A DNA stretch of 64,000 nt. Origin: an uncultured Lachnospiraceae bacterium. Lineage in GTDB: Bacteria; Bacillota; Clostridia; Lachnospirales; Lachnospiraceae. The notes below the pieces were generated by a model that saw nothing but the letters and a program-made list of their open reading frames with translations, made no database searches and was not told where the DNA came from. Shown piece by piece: positions 50,207 to 58,697 of this stretch; positions within the stretch are counted from its first letter, which is position 1, and each line of letters begins with the position of its first letter. The DNA is taken from contig CANBFE010000004.1 of NCBI GenBank assembly GCA_947367855.1, positions 62,001 to 126,000 on the forward strand, read 5' to 3'. Both the position numbers and the translations under genes were made by a program.

Positions 50207-50239
50207 TTGACAAAAAATGTTTCCTGCGGTTTCTATAAT
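50207..50239 (+). promoter_or_regulatory. Spo0A-type promoter of spoIIE with 21-bp spacer
   Basis: TTGACA at 50207-50212 and TATAAT at 50234-50239 are 21 bp apart. That is too far for an ordinary promoter but is the known geometry of the B. subtilis spoIIE promoter, which Spo0A-P activates. The -35 box sits within TTTGACA, one mismatch from the inverted 0A box TTCGACA, and a second 0A-like TGTCGCA lies at 50173-50179. Confidence 0.65.
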
Positions 50240-50284
50240 GATACTGCTGCGGAAGGAAAATGACAGCGGAAAGGGGTGCTTTGC

Positions 50285-51457
50285 GTGATGAGACGCGAGG
50301 AGAGGGAACTGCAGACGGCCCAGGTGTCGGACCTGTGCAGGCGGAGGCTTTTAAATTATGCGGACAGTTTTTACGAGCTGGCCAGAAGTTACGACGGGGA
50401 ATTTGAGCCGGAACAGGAAGACAGGGAAACGGTTCTGATGGAGAGAAGGCTGTGGGAAAACAGGCAGATTATCAGCGGGCATCTGGCTGAAATGGCAAAG
50501 ATCATGACAGAGGCGGCCAGCGAAGTGCTTGTGTACTGGCCCATGGAGGGAAAGAAAAAGAAGCGTTTGGTGCAGGCTCTGGCGGAAGAGGGAATCCGGG
50601 TGGAGGGACCCTGCTACCTGCCCAGGGAAGGCGGCAGGCAGGCTGTCGTGCTGACCATGTATACCCATAAGGGCGCCAGGATATCTGCGGAGGATGCGGC
50701 GGACATGATCTCCGTGCTGTTGGACAGAAGGTTGGCTCCGTCCGTCACAAGCCCGAGTGTGGTGGAGGATTCTCCCCAGAGCTTTGTGCTGGAGGAGGAG
50801 ACGGGTTTTCTGGCCCTTACAGGTTTTGCAAGGGCGGTAAAGGAGGGAGAGAAGGTCTCCGGAGATAATTATGCTGTGCTGGAGGCGGAAAAAGGCAGGG
50901 TTACCGTGATGCTGTCCGACGGTACGGGATCCGGGGAAAGGGCAGGCCGGGACAGCGAGAAGGTGTTGGACCTGATGGAAAAGATGCTTGAGGCAGGGTA
51001 TGGAACTGACACGGCTGTCAATATGGTAAATACCGCTTTGTTTGTGGCGGGGACGGACTCCAACCATCCCACACTGGATATCTGCGAGATTGATCTGTAC
51101 CAGGGGAGCTGCCAGCTCAGAAAGATAGGAGGGGCGGTTACCTTTCTGAAACGGGGACATGAGGTGGAGCAGCTGGCTGCGGGAAATCTTCCCCTGGGAA
51201 TCTTTGGACAGGTGGAAGTGCAGCCTCTGTGCAGGGAACTTCAGGACAATGACTATCTGATCATGGTATCAGACGGGGTCGTGGATGCCTTTGGCAGGGA
51301 AGATTATGAGGATACCGTGACAAGCATTATAGCCGGAATACGGGATCGCAGTCCGGGGGAAATTGCGGAGCGTCTCCTTCAGATTGCCCTTCATGCCAGC
51401 GGGGGAAGGGTGTTCGACGACATGACCATTGGTGTGATCGGAGTCTGGGAGACTTGA
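50285..51457 (+). CDS. spoIIE: SpoIIE serine phosphatase lacking the N-terminal membrane domain
   Basis: About 390 residues. The start is GTG 50285 or ATG 50288, with AAAGGGG eight to eleven bases upstream. The sequence begins with the SpoIIE central region (LLNYADSFYELARSYDGE and ENRQIISGHLAEMAKIM) and continues into a PP2C-type phosphatase with its metal-binding aspartates in SGDNYAVL, LSDGTGSGERA, VSDGVVDAF and DDMTIGVIG. The 10-helix membrane domain of the 827-residue Bacillus protein is absent, and the 130 bp upstream cannot encode it. SpoIIE dephosphorylates SpoIIAA to release sigma F in the forespore. Position before tilS-hpt-ftsH is the conserved one. Confidence 0.88.
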   Translation: MMRREERELQTAQVSDLCRRRLLNYADSFYELARSYDGEFEPEQEDRETVLMERRLWENRQIISGHLAEMAKIMTEAASEVLVYWPMEGKKKKRLVQALAEEGIRVEGPCYLPREGGRQAVVLTMYTHKGARISAEDAADMISVLLDRRLAPSVTSPSVVEDSPQSFVLEEETGFLALTGFARAVKEGEKVSGDNYAVLEAEKGRVTVMLSDGTGSGERAGRDSEKVLDLMEKMLEAGYGTDTAVNMVNTALFVAGTDSNHPTLDICEIDLYQGSCQLRKIGGAVTFLKRGHEVEQLAAGNLPLGIFGQVEVQPLCRELQDNDYLIMVSDGVVDAFGREDYEDTVTSIIAGIRDRSPGEIAERLLQIALHASGGRVFDDMTIGVIGVWET

Positions 51458-51488
51458 TTTTTTCCTGTTTTTGAGATAACATGAAGAT

Positions 51489-52985
51489 ATGGATATCATA
51501 AAGGAAACGGAAAAGAAAGTATTCTCATATATGGATGCCCACCACATGCTGAAGCCCTGTGACAGGGTGGTGGTGGGAATATCAGGAGGGGCGGACTCGG
51601 TCTGCCTTTTTCTGCTGCTGCTTTCCTACAGGGAGAGGGTTCCGCTGTCGTTGGCAGCCGTGCATGTGAATCATGGGATACGCAGGGAGGCCGTGGAGGA
51701 CGCCCGGTATGTGGAGGAACTGTGCAGGCGGTATGATGTCCCTTTTTTCCTGAAAAATGCGGATGTGCGCGAACTGGCCCGGAAGGAGGGATATTCGGAG
51801 GAGGACGCGGGAAGAAGGGTGCGCTACCAGGCATTTCGTGAAACGGCCGAACTCCTTGGAGGGGCCAGGATTGCAGTGGCCCACAACAGCAATGACAATG
51901 CGGAGACCATGCTGTTTCATCTGTTTCGCGGCAGCGGCCTGAAGGGGCTTGGGGGAATCGCCCCGGTGAGAGGGGAAATCCTGCGCCCAATCCTGTGCCT
52001 GGAGCGCAGGGAAGTGGAGGTCTATCTGAGAAGCCGGCAGATGGAATGGCGCAGAGACAGCACCAATGAGGGGGACGCCTACAGACGCAACCGCATCCGT
52101 CACCATATTCTGCCCTATGCGGAGGAACAGGTGGCAGGAAAGGCTGTGGCGCATATGGGACATACCGGAGAGCTGCTGAGGGAGACGGAGGACTTCCTGG
52201 AGGAACAGACCCGGGAGGCCCTGGGGAAATGTACGGAAAACGCCGGGGAATTCTGCCGCAGGATTGGGGTGGAAGAATTTCTGGCATTTCACAGGGTTCT
52301 GCAAAAGCGGATTCTGTTCACGGTAATGAACGGCCTGTCCCCTACGGGAAAGGATATTTCGGAGATTCATGTACGGGATACCATGAGCCTGTTTGAGCGG
52401 CAGGGGAATCGGAGCATCAGCCTGCCTTTTGGGATTCAGGCCAGAAGGGAGTATGGGACCGTGATCCTGGAGAAAATACCCCTGTCGGCCCGCAGGGCAG
52501 GTACGTGGGAACCGGAGGACAGACCATTGCTGAGGATCGCCCTGGGAAACGAAATATTTCAGGGGCCCCTTGTTTATGATCTGGGGGATTGGGGAAAAAT
52601 GGAATTTATGGGACTTTCTATAAAAAAAGGTTGGAAAGTTCCTGCAAAACGGTATACGAAATGGTTTGACTATGATAAAATAGAAGAATGTGTGGTGGTC
52701 CGTTCACGGCAGCAGGGAGATTTTCTCACAATTGCGGATAGGGAAGGCAATCCCGTGCATAAATCTCTGAAAAATTACATGATTACGGAAAAGATTCCCC
52801 GGCAGATGCGGGACAGGATCCCCCTGCTGGCTGTCGGAAATCATGTGCTGTGGCTGCCCGGCAGGCGGATCAGCGAAGCTTTTAAAGTGGACGGGAATAC
52901 GGAACGCGTTGTACAGGTAAGGCTTTTGGAGACAAAATTCTGCGAGGGCAGCGAAACGGAGGAAGAAAATGGCGGAGCGCATTAA
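51489..52985 (+). CDS. tilS: tRNA(Ile)-lysidine synthetase
   Basis: A 498-residue enzyme. The PP-loop VVGISGGADSVCLFLLL (~29-45) binds ATP; HVNHGIRREAVEDARYVEELC and the NSNDNAETMLFHLFRGSGLKGL segment are the family signature. The C-terminal TilS domains follow (FLTIADREGNPVHKSLKNYMI). It converts the wobble C of tRNA-Ile2 to lysidine and is essential. It overlaps hpt by 17 bp. Confidence 0.96.
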   Translation: MDIIKETEKKVFSYMDAHHMLKPCDRVVVGISGGADSVCLFLLLLSYRERVPLSLAAVHVNHGIRREAVEDARYVEELCRRYDVPFFLKNADVRELARKEGYSEEDAGRRVRYQAFRETAELLGGARIAVAHNSNDNAETMLFHLFRGSGLKGLGGIAPVRGEILRPILCLERREVEVYLRSRQMEWRRDSTNEGDAYRRNRIRHHILPYAEEQVAGKAVAHMGHTGELLRETEDFLEEQTREALGKCTENAGEFCRRIGVEEFLAFHRVLQKRILFTVMNGLSPTGKDISEIHVRDTMSLFERQGNRSISLPFGIQARREYGTVILEKIPLSARRAGTWEPEDRPLLRIALGNEIFQGPLVYDLGDWGKMEFMGLSIKKGWKVPAKRYTKWFDYDKIEECVVVRSRQQGDFLTIADREGNPVHKSLKNYMITEKIPRQMRDRIPLLAVGNHVLWLPGRRISEAFKVDGNTERVVQVRLLETKFCEGSETEEENGGAH

Positions 52986-53505
52986 GGTACTTTTGACAGA
53001 GGAAGAAGTGGATGCAAAGATCCAGATTCTTGGAGACCAGATCAGCAGAGATTACGCGGGGAGGCAGGTGCACCTCATCTGTGTGCTGAAGGGCGGAAGC
53101 TTTTTCCTGTGTGAGCTTGCAAAGAGAATTACGGTGCCGGTGTCTTTGGACTTTATGGCAGTGTCCAGTTACGGAAGCGGCACAAAATCCGGAGGTGTGG
53201 TGAAGATCGTGAAGGATCTGGACGATTCCATCCGGGGGAAGCATGTCATTGTGGTGGAGGATATTGTGGACAGCGGCAGAACCTTAAGCTATCTTATGGA
53301 GATGCTCTGGGCCAGGGGACCGGAATCCCTGCGTCTGTGCACTTTGCTTGACAAGCCGGAGAGACGGGTGGTGGATGTGGACGTGGATTACACAGGGTTT
53401 CAGATTCCGGACGAATTTGTGGTGGGGTATGGATTGGACTACGACCAGAAATACCGCAACCTGCCTTATATCGGCGTGGTGGAGCTTGATTCTGACGGGG
53501 AATGA
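52969..53505 (+). CDS. hpt: Hypoxanthine phosphoribosyltransferase
   Basis: A 178-residue enzyme. The PRPP loop is HVIVVEDIVDSGRTLSYL (~90-107), and the flexible-loop region is DFMAVSSYGSGTKSGG. C-terminal YVVGYGLDYDQKYRNLPYIG (here FVVGYGLDYD...) positions the purine. It salvages hypoxanthine and guanine. Start ATG 52969 inside the end of tilS behind GAGGAAGAA; tilS-hpt-ftsH is the universal Bacillota order. Confidence 0.96.
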   Translation: MAERIKVLLTEEEVDAKIQILGDQISRDYAGRQVHLICVLKGGSFFLCELAKRITVPVSLDFMAVSSYGSGTKSGGVVKIVKDLDDSIRGKHVIVVEDIVDSGRTLSYLMEMLWARGPESLRLCTLLDKPERRVVDVDVDYTGFQIPDEFVVGYGLDYDQKYRNLPYIGVVELDSDGE

Positions 53506-53549
53506 GAGGGCACATGGTATAGTGGTAAAAGAAACAGGAGGCTTGCAAG

Positions 53550-55361
53550 TTGAGGCAGAGTAGAGGATTTAATTCGTATTTTCTTTTTATCATCCTGCTT
53601 TTAATGGGGGTGGCGGTACTGACTACCCTGAACGGGGCGGATGATGATTATACCCGGGAGCAGTTTGTCAGTGACATGGAGGCGGGAAGGGTCAGGGAAG
53701 TGACCATCAATCCCAACAGCGAGGTTCCCACGGGTTATATCCGGGTGGAGCTGACCAATGGCGCGGACATGAAGCTCTATGTCACGGATATCGTGGAGGC
53801 GGAGGAACTGGTGCGCTCCTATGGCTTTGATCCCCCGGTGCGGGATGTGCCCAGGGAGGGATGGGTGCTTACCACACTGGTGCCCATGCTGATTGTCCTG
53901 GCTGTAGGCGTGTTCCTGTTTATGATGGTCAATGCCCAGAATGCCGGGGGCAACAACGGCAGGATGATGAATTTCGGCAAGAGCCGGGCCAGGCTGTCCA
54001 TCGGGGATAAAAATATCACCTTTCAGCAGGTGGCGGGCCTGAAGGAGGAAAAGGAGGAACTGGAGGAGATCGTGGATTTTCTCCGGGAACCCGGAAAATA
54101 TACCAAGGTGGGAGCCAGGATTCCAAAGGGCGTTCTGTTGGAGGGCCCTCCCGGAACCGGTAAAACTCTGTTGGCAAAGGCGGTGGCCGGAGAGGCGGGA
54201 GTTCCGTTTTTCAGTATATCCGGTTCTGATTTTGTGGAAATGTTTGTGGGTGTGGGCGCGTCCCGCGTCCGGGATCTGTTTGAGGAGGCCAAGAAGAATT
54301 CTCCCTGTATCGTCTTTATTGACGAGATCGATGCTGTGGCAAGGCGCAGGGGTACCGGTATGGGAGGAGGCCATGACGAGAGGGAGCAGACTCTGAACCA
54401 GCTGTTGGTGGAGATGGACGGCTTCGGCGTCAATGAAGGGATTATCGTGATGGCAGCCACAAACCGGGTGGACATTCTGGATCCCGCAATCCTGCGTCCG
54501 GGGCGTTTTGACCGGAAGGTGGCCGTGGGTACGCCGGACGTCAGCGGCAGGGAGGACATCCTGAAGGTGCATTCCAGGAACAAGCCGTTGGCGGAGGATG
54601 TGGACCTGAAGCAGGTGGCACAGACCACGGCAGGGTTCACAGGGGCGGATCTGGAGAATCTGATGAACGAGGCTGCCATCAATGCGGCGAAGAACAACAA
54701 GAGTTTTGTTGTGCAGGAGGATATCCGGAAGGCCTTCGTGAAGGTGGGCATCGGCGCAGAGAAGAAGAGCAGGATCATTTCCGACAGGGAGAAAAAGATT
54801 ACGGCCTACCACGAGGCAGGGCATGCCATTTTGTTCCATGTGCTGCCGGATGTGGGGCCTGTGTATACGGTTTCCATTATTCCAACCGGAGTTGGGGCTG
54901 CGGGCTATACCATGCCCCTTCCGGAGAAGGATGAGATGTTCATGACCAGGGGGCAGATGCTGCAGCAGATTATGGTATCCCTGGGAGGAAGGATTGCCGA
55001 GGAGATCATTTTCAAGGATATTACCACAGGGGCTTCCAGTGATATCAAGAAGGCCACCAAGGTGGCCCGGAGGATGGTGACCCGTTTCGGCATGTCGGAG
55101 AACATCGGTGTGATCTGTTATGATGACGACGATGACGAAGTCTTCATCGGTCGTGACCTGGCCCACGCCAAGGGGCACAGTGAGTCCGTGGCAGGTCAGA
55201 TTGACAGGGAAGTGAAGGCCATTGTGGACGAATGCTATGCCAGGGCAAGGGATATCATTCTGGAGAAGGAGAGCGTGCTGCATTCCTGCGCGGAGCTGCT
55301 GCTGCAGAAAGAGAAGATCGGACGGGAAGAATTTGAGGCTCTTTTTGGGGCAGAGGCCTGA
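53550..55361 (+). CDS. ftsH: ATP-dependent zinc metalloprotease FtsH
   Basis: A 603-residue membrane protease, start TTG 53550 with CAGGAGG upstream. Two helices (~8-26 and ~107-127) flank an external domain. AAA module: Walker A GPPGTGKT (~203), Walker B CIVFIDEIDA (~256), second region of homology TNRVDILDPAILRPGRFDR. Zinc site HEAGH (~419) with the later Asp in ASSDIKKAT. The tail is short and lacks the long Gln-rich extension of some homologues; an acidic DDDDDE stretch lies near 525. It degrades misfolded membrane proteins and is needed for sporulation in Bacillus. Confidence 0.97.
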   Translation: MRQSRGFNSYFLFIILLLMGVAVLTTLNGADDDYTREQFVSDMEAGRVREVTINPNSEVPTGYIRVELTNGADMKLYVTDIVEAEELVRSYGFDPPVRDVPREGWVLTTLVPMLIVLAVGVFLFMMVNAQNAGGNNGRMMNFGKSRARLSIGDKNITFQQVAGLKEEKEELEEIVDFLREPGKYTKVGARIPKGVLLEGPPGTGKTLLAKAVAGEAGVPFFSISGSDFVEMFVGVGASRVRDLFEEAKKNSPCIVFIDEIDAVARRRGTGMGGGHDEREQTLNQLLVEMDGFGVNEGIIVMAATNRVDILDPAILRPGRFDRKVAVGTPDVSGREDILKVHSRNKPLAEDVDLKQVAQTTAGFTGADLENLMNEAAINAAKNNKSFVVQEDIRKAFVKVGIGAEKKSRIISDREKKITAYHEAGHAILFHVLPDVGPVYTVSIIPTGVGAAGYTMPLPEKDEMFMTRGQMLQQIMVSLGGRIAEEIIFKDITTGASSDIKKATKVARRMVTRFGMSENIGVICYDDDDDEVFIGRDLAHAKGHSESVAGQIDREVKAIVDECYARARDIILEKESVLHSCAELLLQKEKIGREEFEALFGAEA

Positions 55362-55447
55362 TTATATACAAAATGCACAAAAACAAAACATCAAATTTGT
55401 TAATTTTGTTATTTTTGAGAATAGGCAAAAAGGGGATTCAATGGTAT

Positions 55448-55547
55448 TATAATACTCGTAACCCCCAATACATTATATAGTTTTTTGCTATACCCCATAA
55501 GAAATACCTTCTCTGAAAAGGACAGTCACCCCATGGCTGTCCTTTTT
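55448..55547 (+). ncRNA. Candidate small RNA with three CCCC motifs and a terminator
   Basis: A TATAAT box (55448-55453, no good -35) is followed by ~90 nt of non-coding sequence ending in a perfect terminator: AAAAGGACAG (55516-55525), loop, CTGTCC and five T (to 55547). Upstream a TATAG/CTATA hairpin (55476-55492) forms. CCCC motifs stand in predicted single-stranded places: 55462-55466, 55493-55496 and in the terminator loop at 55529-55532. C-rich loops of this kind pair with ribosome binding sites in known Bacillota sRNAs. The transcript could instead be just the end of the ftsH message. Confidence 0.45.
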
Positions 55548-55591
55548 GTATGCACGGATTCGCGGAGGCTTCTTTCTGTTTTTGGAAAAAT

Positions 55592-56932
55592 TCATCCGGC
55601 CGAGGCTGTTTTCCGCTCCAACCGCCGCAGGTACAGGATTCCCGTCACATCCGCAAGAATCCACCCGATGGGAATGGCGCTCCATATGCCCAGGACTCCG
55701 ATGGCGGGAACGGGCGCCAGGAGATAGGCCAGCGCCACCCGGGTGCCCAGGGAGATCACCGTGAGCACCAGGGACATTTCCGGCCTGTTGACGCCCCGGT
55801 AATATCCGTAGAGCAGAAACAGAATTCCTATGCCGCAGTAGAAGGCTCCTTCCACCCGCAGATATCCGGCGCCCACGGCGATGATTTCCGTCTCCAGTGG
55901 GCTGATAAACAGCAGCATCAGAACCGGGGCAAACAGGAATACCAGAAGGGACACTGCCGCGCAGAAAAGCAGGGATACCCGCAGGGCGCTTCCCATGCCT
56001 TCCCGCACCCTGTCCTTCCGCCCGGCTCCGTGATTCTGGGAGATGAAGAGGGAGAAGGCGTTGCCGAATTCCTGGGCAGGCATGTAGGCGAAGGAATCAA
56101 TTTTCACGGCAGCAGCAAAAGCAGCCATCACAGTGGGGCCGAAGCTGTTTACCAGGCCCTGAATCATCAGAATGCCGAAGTTCATCACGGACTGTTGGAT
56201 GGAGGAGGAAAAGGAAAAACGCAGGATTTCTCCCACGGCGCCCTTTTCCGGGGCGAAGGGAAGCAGGGAAAAGCGCAGCTGGGGTTCCCGGATCCAGGTA
56301 TAGGCCATGAGTCCCAGCCCGGACACTGCCTGGGCAATGACCGTGGCGGCCGCGGCTCCGGCGATCCCCCACCTGCATCCTGTCACAAAGATCAGGTCAA
56401 GGACCACATTCAGCACGGCGGTGCTTCCCAGAAAATACAGGGGCACCACGGAATTGCCTACCGCCCGGAGAAGATAGGCAAAATAGTTATAGAGAAACAC
56501 AAAGAAAATTCCCGTGAAAATAATCCATACATAGGTGTGCATCATTTCCATCAGTGAATCCGGAACCTGGAGAAGCCGCAGAATGGGACGCCGGAACGCC
56601 ATGACCAGCACATTCAGCAGCACAGTTACCCCGCCGATAACCAAAAAGGACAGCCGGATGCTGTCTTTCATTTTCTGTTCCTGCTTTTTTCCGAAATAAT
56701 AGGAAAAAAGGGCTCCGCTGCCCATGCACATGCCGATGAGAATGGAGGTGAGGAAAGTCATCAGGGTGTAGGCGCTGCCCACAGCCGCCAGGGCATCAGG
56801 CCCCAGGAACTGTCCCACGATGAGAGTGTCGGCTATATTGTAAAACTGCTGCAGCAGGTTGCCCAGGATCATGGGGCCTGCAAAGAGGAGCATATTTCTG
56901 GTTACGTTTCCCTGGGTGAGATCTTTCTTCAT
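55592..56932 (-). CDS. MATE family efflux transporter
   Basis: A 446-residue transporter with 12 predicted helices. The first segment (GNVTRNMLLFAGPMILGNLLQQ, then NIADTLIVGQFLGPDALAAVGSAY) is the MATE signature, and the second half repeats it. It exports drugs or metabolites with a cation gradient. It ends near the terminator and candidate RNA after ftsH and is divergent from the ABC exporter pair. It is only distantly similar to the MATE protein at 4460-5800. Substrate unknown. Confidence 0.93.
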   Translation of the reverse strand: MKKDLTQGNVTRNMLLFAGPMILGNLLQQFYNIADTLIVGQFLGPDALAAVGSAYTLMTFLTSILIGMCMGSGALFSYYFGKKQEQKMKDSIRLSFLVIGGVTVLLNVLVMAFRRPILRLLQVPDSLMEMMHTYVWIIFTGIFFVFLYNYFAYLLRAVGNSVVPLYFLGSTAVLNVVLDLIFVTGCRWGIAGAAAATVIAQAVSGLGLMAYTWIREPQLRFSLLPFAPEKGAVGEILRFSFSSSIQQSVMNFGILMIQGLVNSFGPTVMAAFAAAVKIDSFAYMPAQEFGNAFSLFISQNHGAGRKDRVREGMGSALRVSLLFCAAVSLLVFLFAPVLMLLFISPLETEIIAVGAGYLRVEGAFYCGIGILFLLYGYYRGVNRPEMSLVLTVISLGTRVALAYLLAPVPAIGVLGIWSAIPIGWILADVTGILYLRRLERKTASAG

Positions 56933-56982
56933 TTGTCTGACATCTCCTGTTATGACCGTTTTTTCCTGTCCGGAATAAAGTT

Positions 56983-57011
56983 ATTATATCATTAAGGCAG
57001 GAGAGGTTCAA
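56983..57011 (-). promoter_or_regulatory. Sigma-A promoter of the MATE gene
   Basis: On the minus strand TTGAAC (57011-57006) and TATAAT (56988-56983) with a 17-bp spacer. On the plus strand a TATAAT at 57049-57054 with a weak -35 (TTTCCT, 17 bp) probably serves the ABC genes. Confidence 0.7.
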
Positions 57012-57140
57012 TGGAGGATTTGAGGTTTCCTTTTTAGGTAAAAAATGTTATAATGATATTTCTGTGATGCATTTCGGCAAAGGGATAGGACCCTGAGTCG
57101 GATAGCATTGGAAAAGGTTGCAAAGGAGAAGGTATTAGAT

Positions 57141-58697
57141 ATGAGGTATTCCATTTCTGAAAAGACAAAGGTTCTGACACTGCAGCTGGCAGCAGCGGCT
57201 CTGTACAGCGGTTTTGTATATACACAGACTGCTTTGATTGACCGCCTGGGCAGCGGTATGCTTCGCTACAGCCTGTTTCTGCCTCCGGTTGGGCTGTTAA
57301 TTCTGTATATTGCTGCCAGTCTGGCGGAGCAGTATTTTCGGGAACGGACTTATATGAGACATGCGGTCAGGGTGAAGGTGGACGCTGCCAGGGCCTTTTT
57401 GTACAGGGAGCCAGAAGCCCATGCCGCCGACAGTGACGAACAGCATGTTTCCTTCTTTTCCAACAAGATTGCCACCGCGAATCTTCAGTATTTATACCTG
57501 AATTTGTATCAGTCAAAGCAGCTCACCATGTTCTGTCTGTCGCTTTTTACCCTGATGGTGATCGCATGGCAGTGCGGTGTGGTCATTTTTCTGGCAGCGC
57601 TCTGTTTCAGTGGTGTCATCCGCGCTTTTGGGGCCGGTCTGGCGGACAGGCAGCAGGAGACGCAGGCGTCCAAGGAGGTCTTTGCCGGGAAGCTCATGGC
57701 CCTCTATCAGGGGTATGAGGAGCTTCATGTCAACCAGATGGAACAGATTGCGGAAAGGGAGTTTGAAAATGCCAATGAGGCTGTGGAAAGAGATCTTTAC
57801 CGCTGTCGCATGGCTGCCCTGAGAGTGGAGTCGCTGAGCGTTGGACAGAATATGATGATTTATATCCTGGTCATGCTGGTGGGCGGTTGGCTGGCCATGC
57901 AGGGCGCCGTGGGTGTGGGACTCTTTGTCATTGCAGCGGAGCTCTCCATTCAGACGCTGAACCAGTGGTCTGCCATCACACGTCTGAGTACCCAGATAAA
58001 GGGGGCGCAGCGTTTGAAAGAGCAGGTTGAGGAATATATCCATGCTCCAGTCAGGGTTTTCAGGGAATTGTCTCAGGGGAGAGAGGACTGTCTGGCGGAG
58101 CTTCGGGATGCGGCCTGCAGATACGGAGACGCCACGGTATGGGAGGGCGTGAGTCTGACTGTCCGGCGGGGAAAAAAGTATCTGATCACCGGGGAGAGCG
58201 GCAGCGGCAAGAGCACGCTTCTGGAGATTCTGGCCGGGTACAGGACGCCCACTGAAGGTTCAGTGATCTGTTTCTCTGACAGGGTGGCCTATGTCCCACA
58301 GGAACCATTCCTCTTTTCCGGTACCCTGCGGGAGAATCTGGTGTTTGAACGGAAGGACGTGGATGAGGGGAGGATTACGGCTCTGCTTGCCAGGATGGGT
58401 CTGGACCTGTCCCCTGACCAGGAAATCGAAAATGATGGAAGGAATCTTTCCGGCGGACAGAGGGCGCGGATCTCTTTGCTTCGGGCGCTTCTGGCTGAGC
58501 CGGAGCTGCTGATTGCGGATGAAATCACCGCAAATCTGGATCAGGCGTTGGGGAGACAGGTTGAACGGATGTTGTTGGAGGATTTTCCTGAGATGTGTTT
58601 CTGCCATGTGGCACATAGGACAGACTGCAGGGATGCTTATGATGTGGTGTTCAGGGTGGAAAACCACAGGATCCGGGAGGTGCGCAATGAAAAATAA
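57141..58697 (+). CDS. ABC exporter, fused permease and ATPase, subunit 1
   Basis: A 518-residue half-transporter, start ATG 57141 with AAAGGAGAAGG upstream. The membrane part (~six helices, residues 1-300) is followed by the ATPase: Walker A GESGSGKST (~365), Q-loop YVPQEPFLF, signature NLSGGQRARISLLRAL, Walker B LLIADEITANLD with catalytic Glu. It overlaps the next gene by 11 bp and surely forms a heterodimer with it. The export substrate is unknown; such pairs next to LytTR systems often move peptides (inference). Confidence 0.9.
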   Translation: MRYSISEKTKVLTLQLAAAALYSGFVYTQTALIDRLGSGMLRYSLFLPPVGLLILYIAASLAEQYFRERTYMRHAVRVKVDAARAFLYREPEAHAADSDEQHVSFFSNKIATANLQYLYLNLYQSKQLTMFCLSLFTLMVIAWQCGVVIFLAALCFSGVIRAFGAGLADRQQETQASKEVFAGKLMALYQGYEELHVNQMEQIAEREFENANEAVERDLYRCRMAALRVESLSVGQNMMIYILVMLVGGWLAMQGAVGVGLFVIAAELSIQTLNQWSAITRLSTQIKGAQRLKEQVEEYIHAPVRVFRELSQGREDCLAELRDAACRYGDATVWEGVSLTVRRGKKYLITGESGSGKSTLLEILAGYRTPTEGSVICFSDRVAYVPQEPFLFSGTLRENLVFERKDVDEGRITALLARMGLDLSPDQEIENDGRNLSGGQRARISLLRALLAEPELLIADEITANLDQALGRQVERMLLEDFPEMCFCHVAHRTDCRDAYDVVFRVENHRIREVRNEK

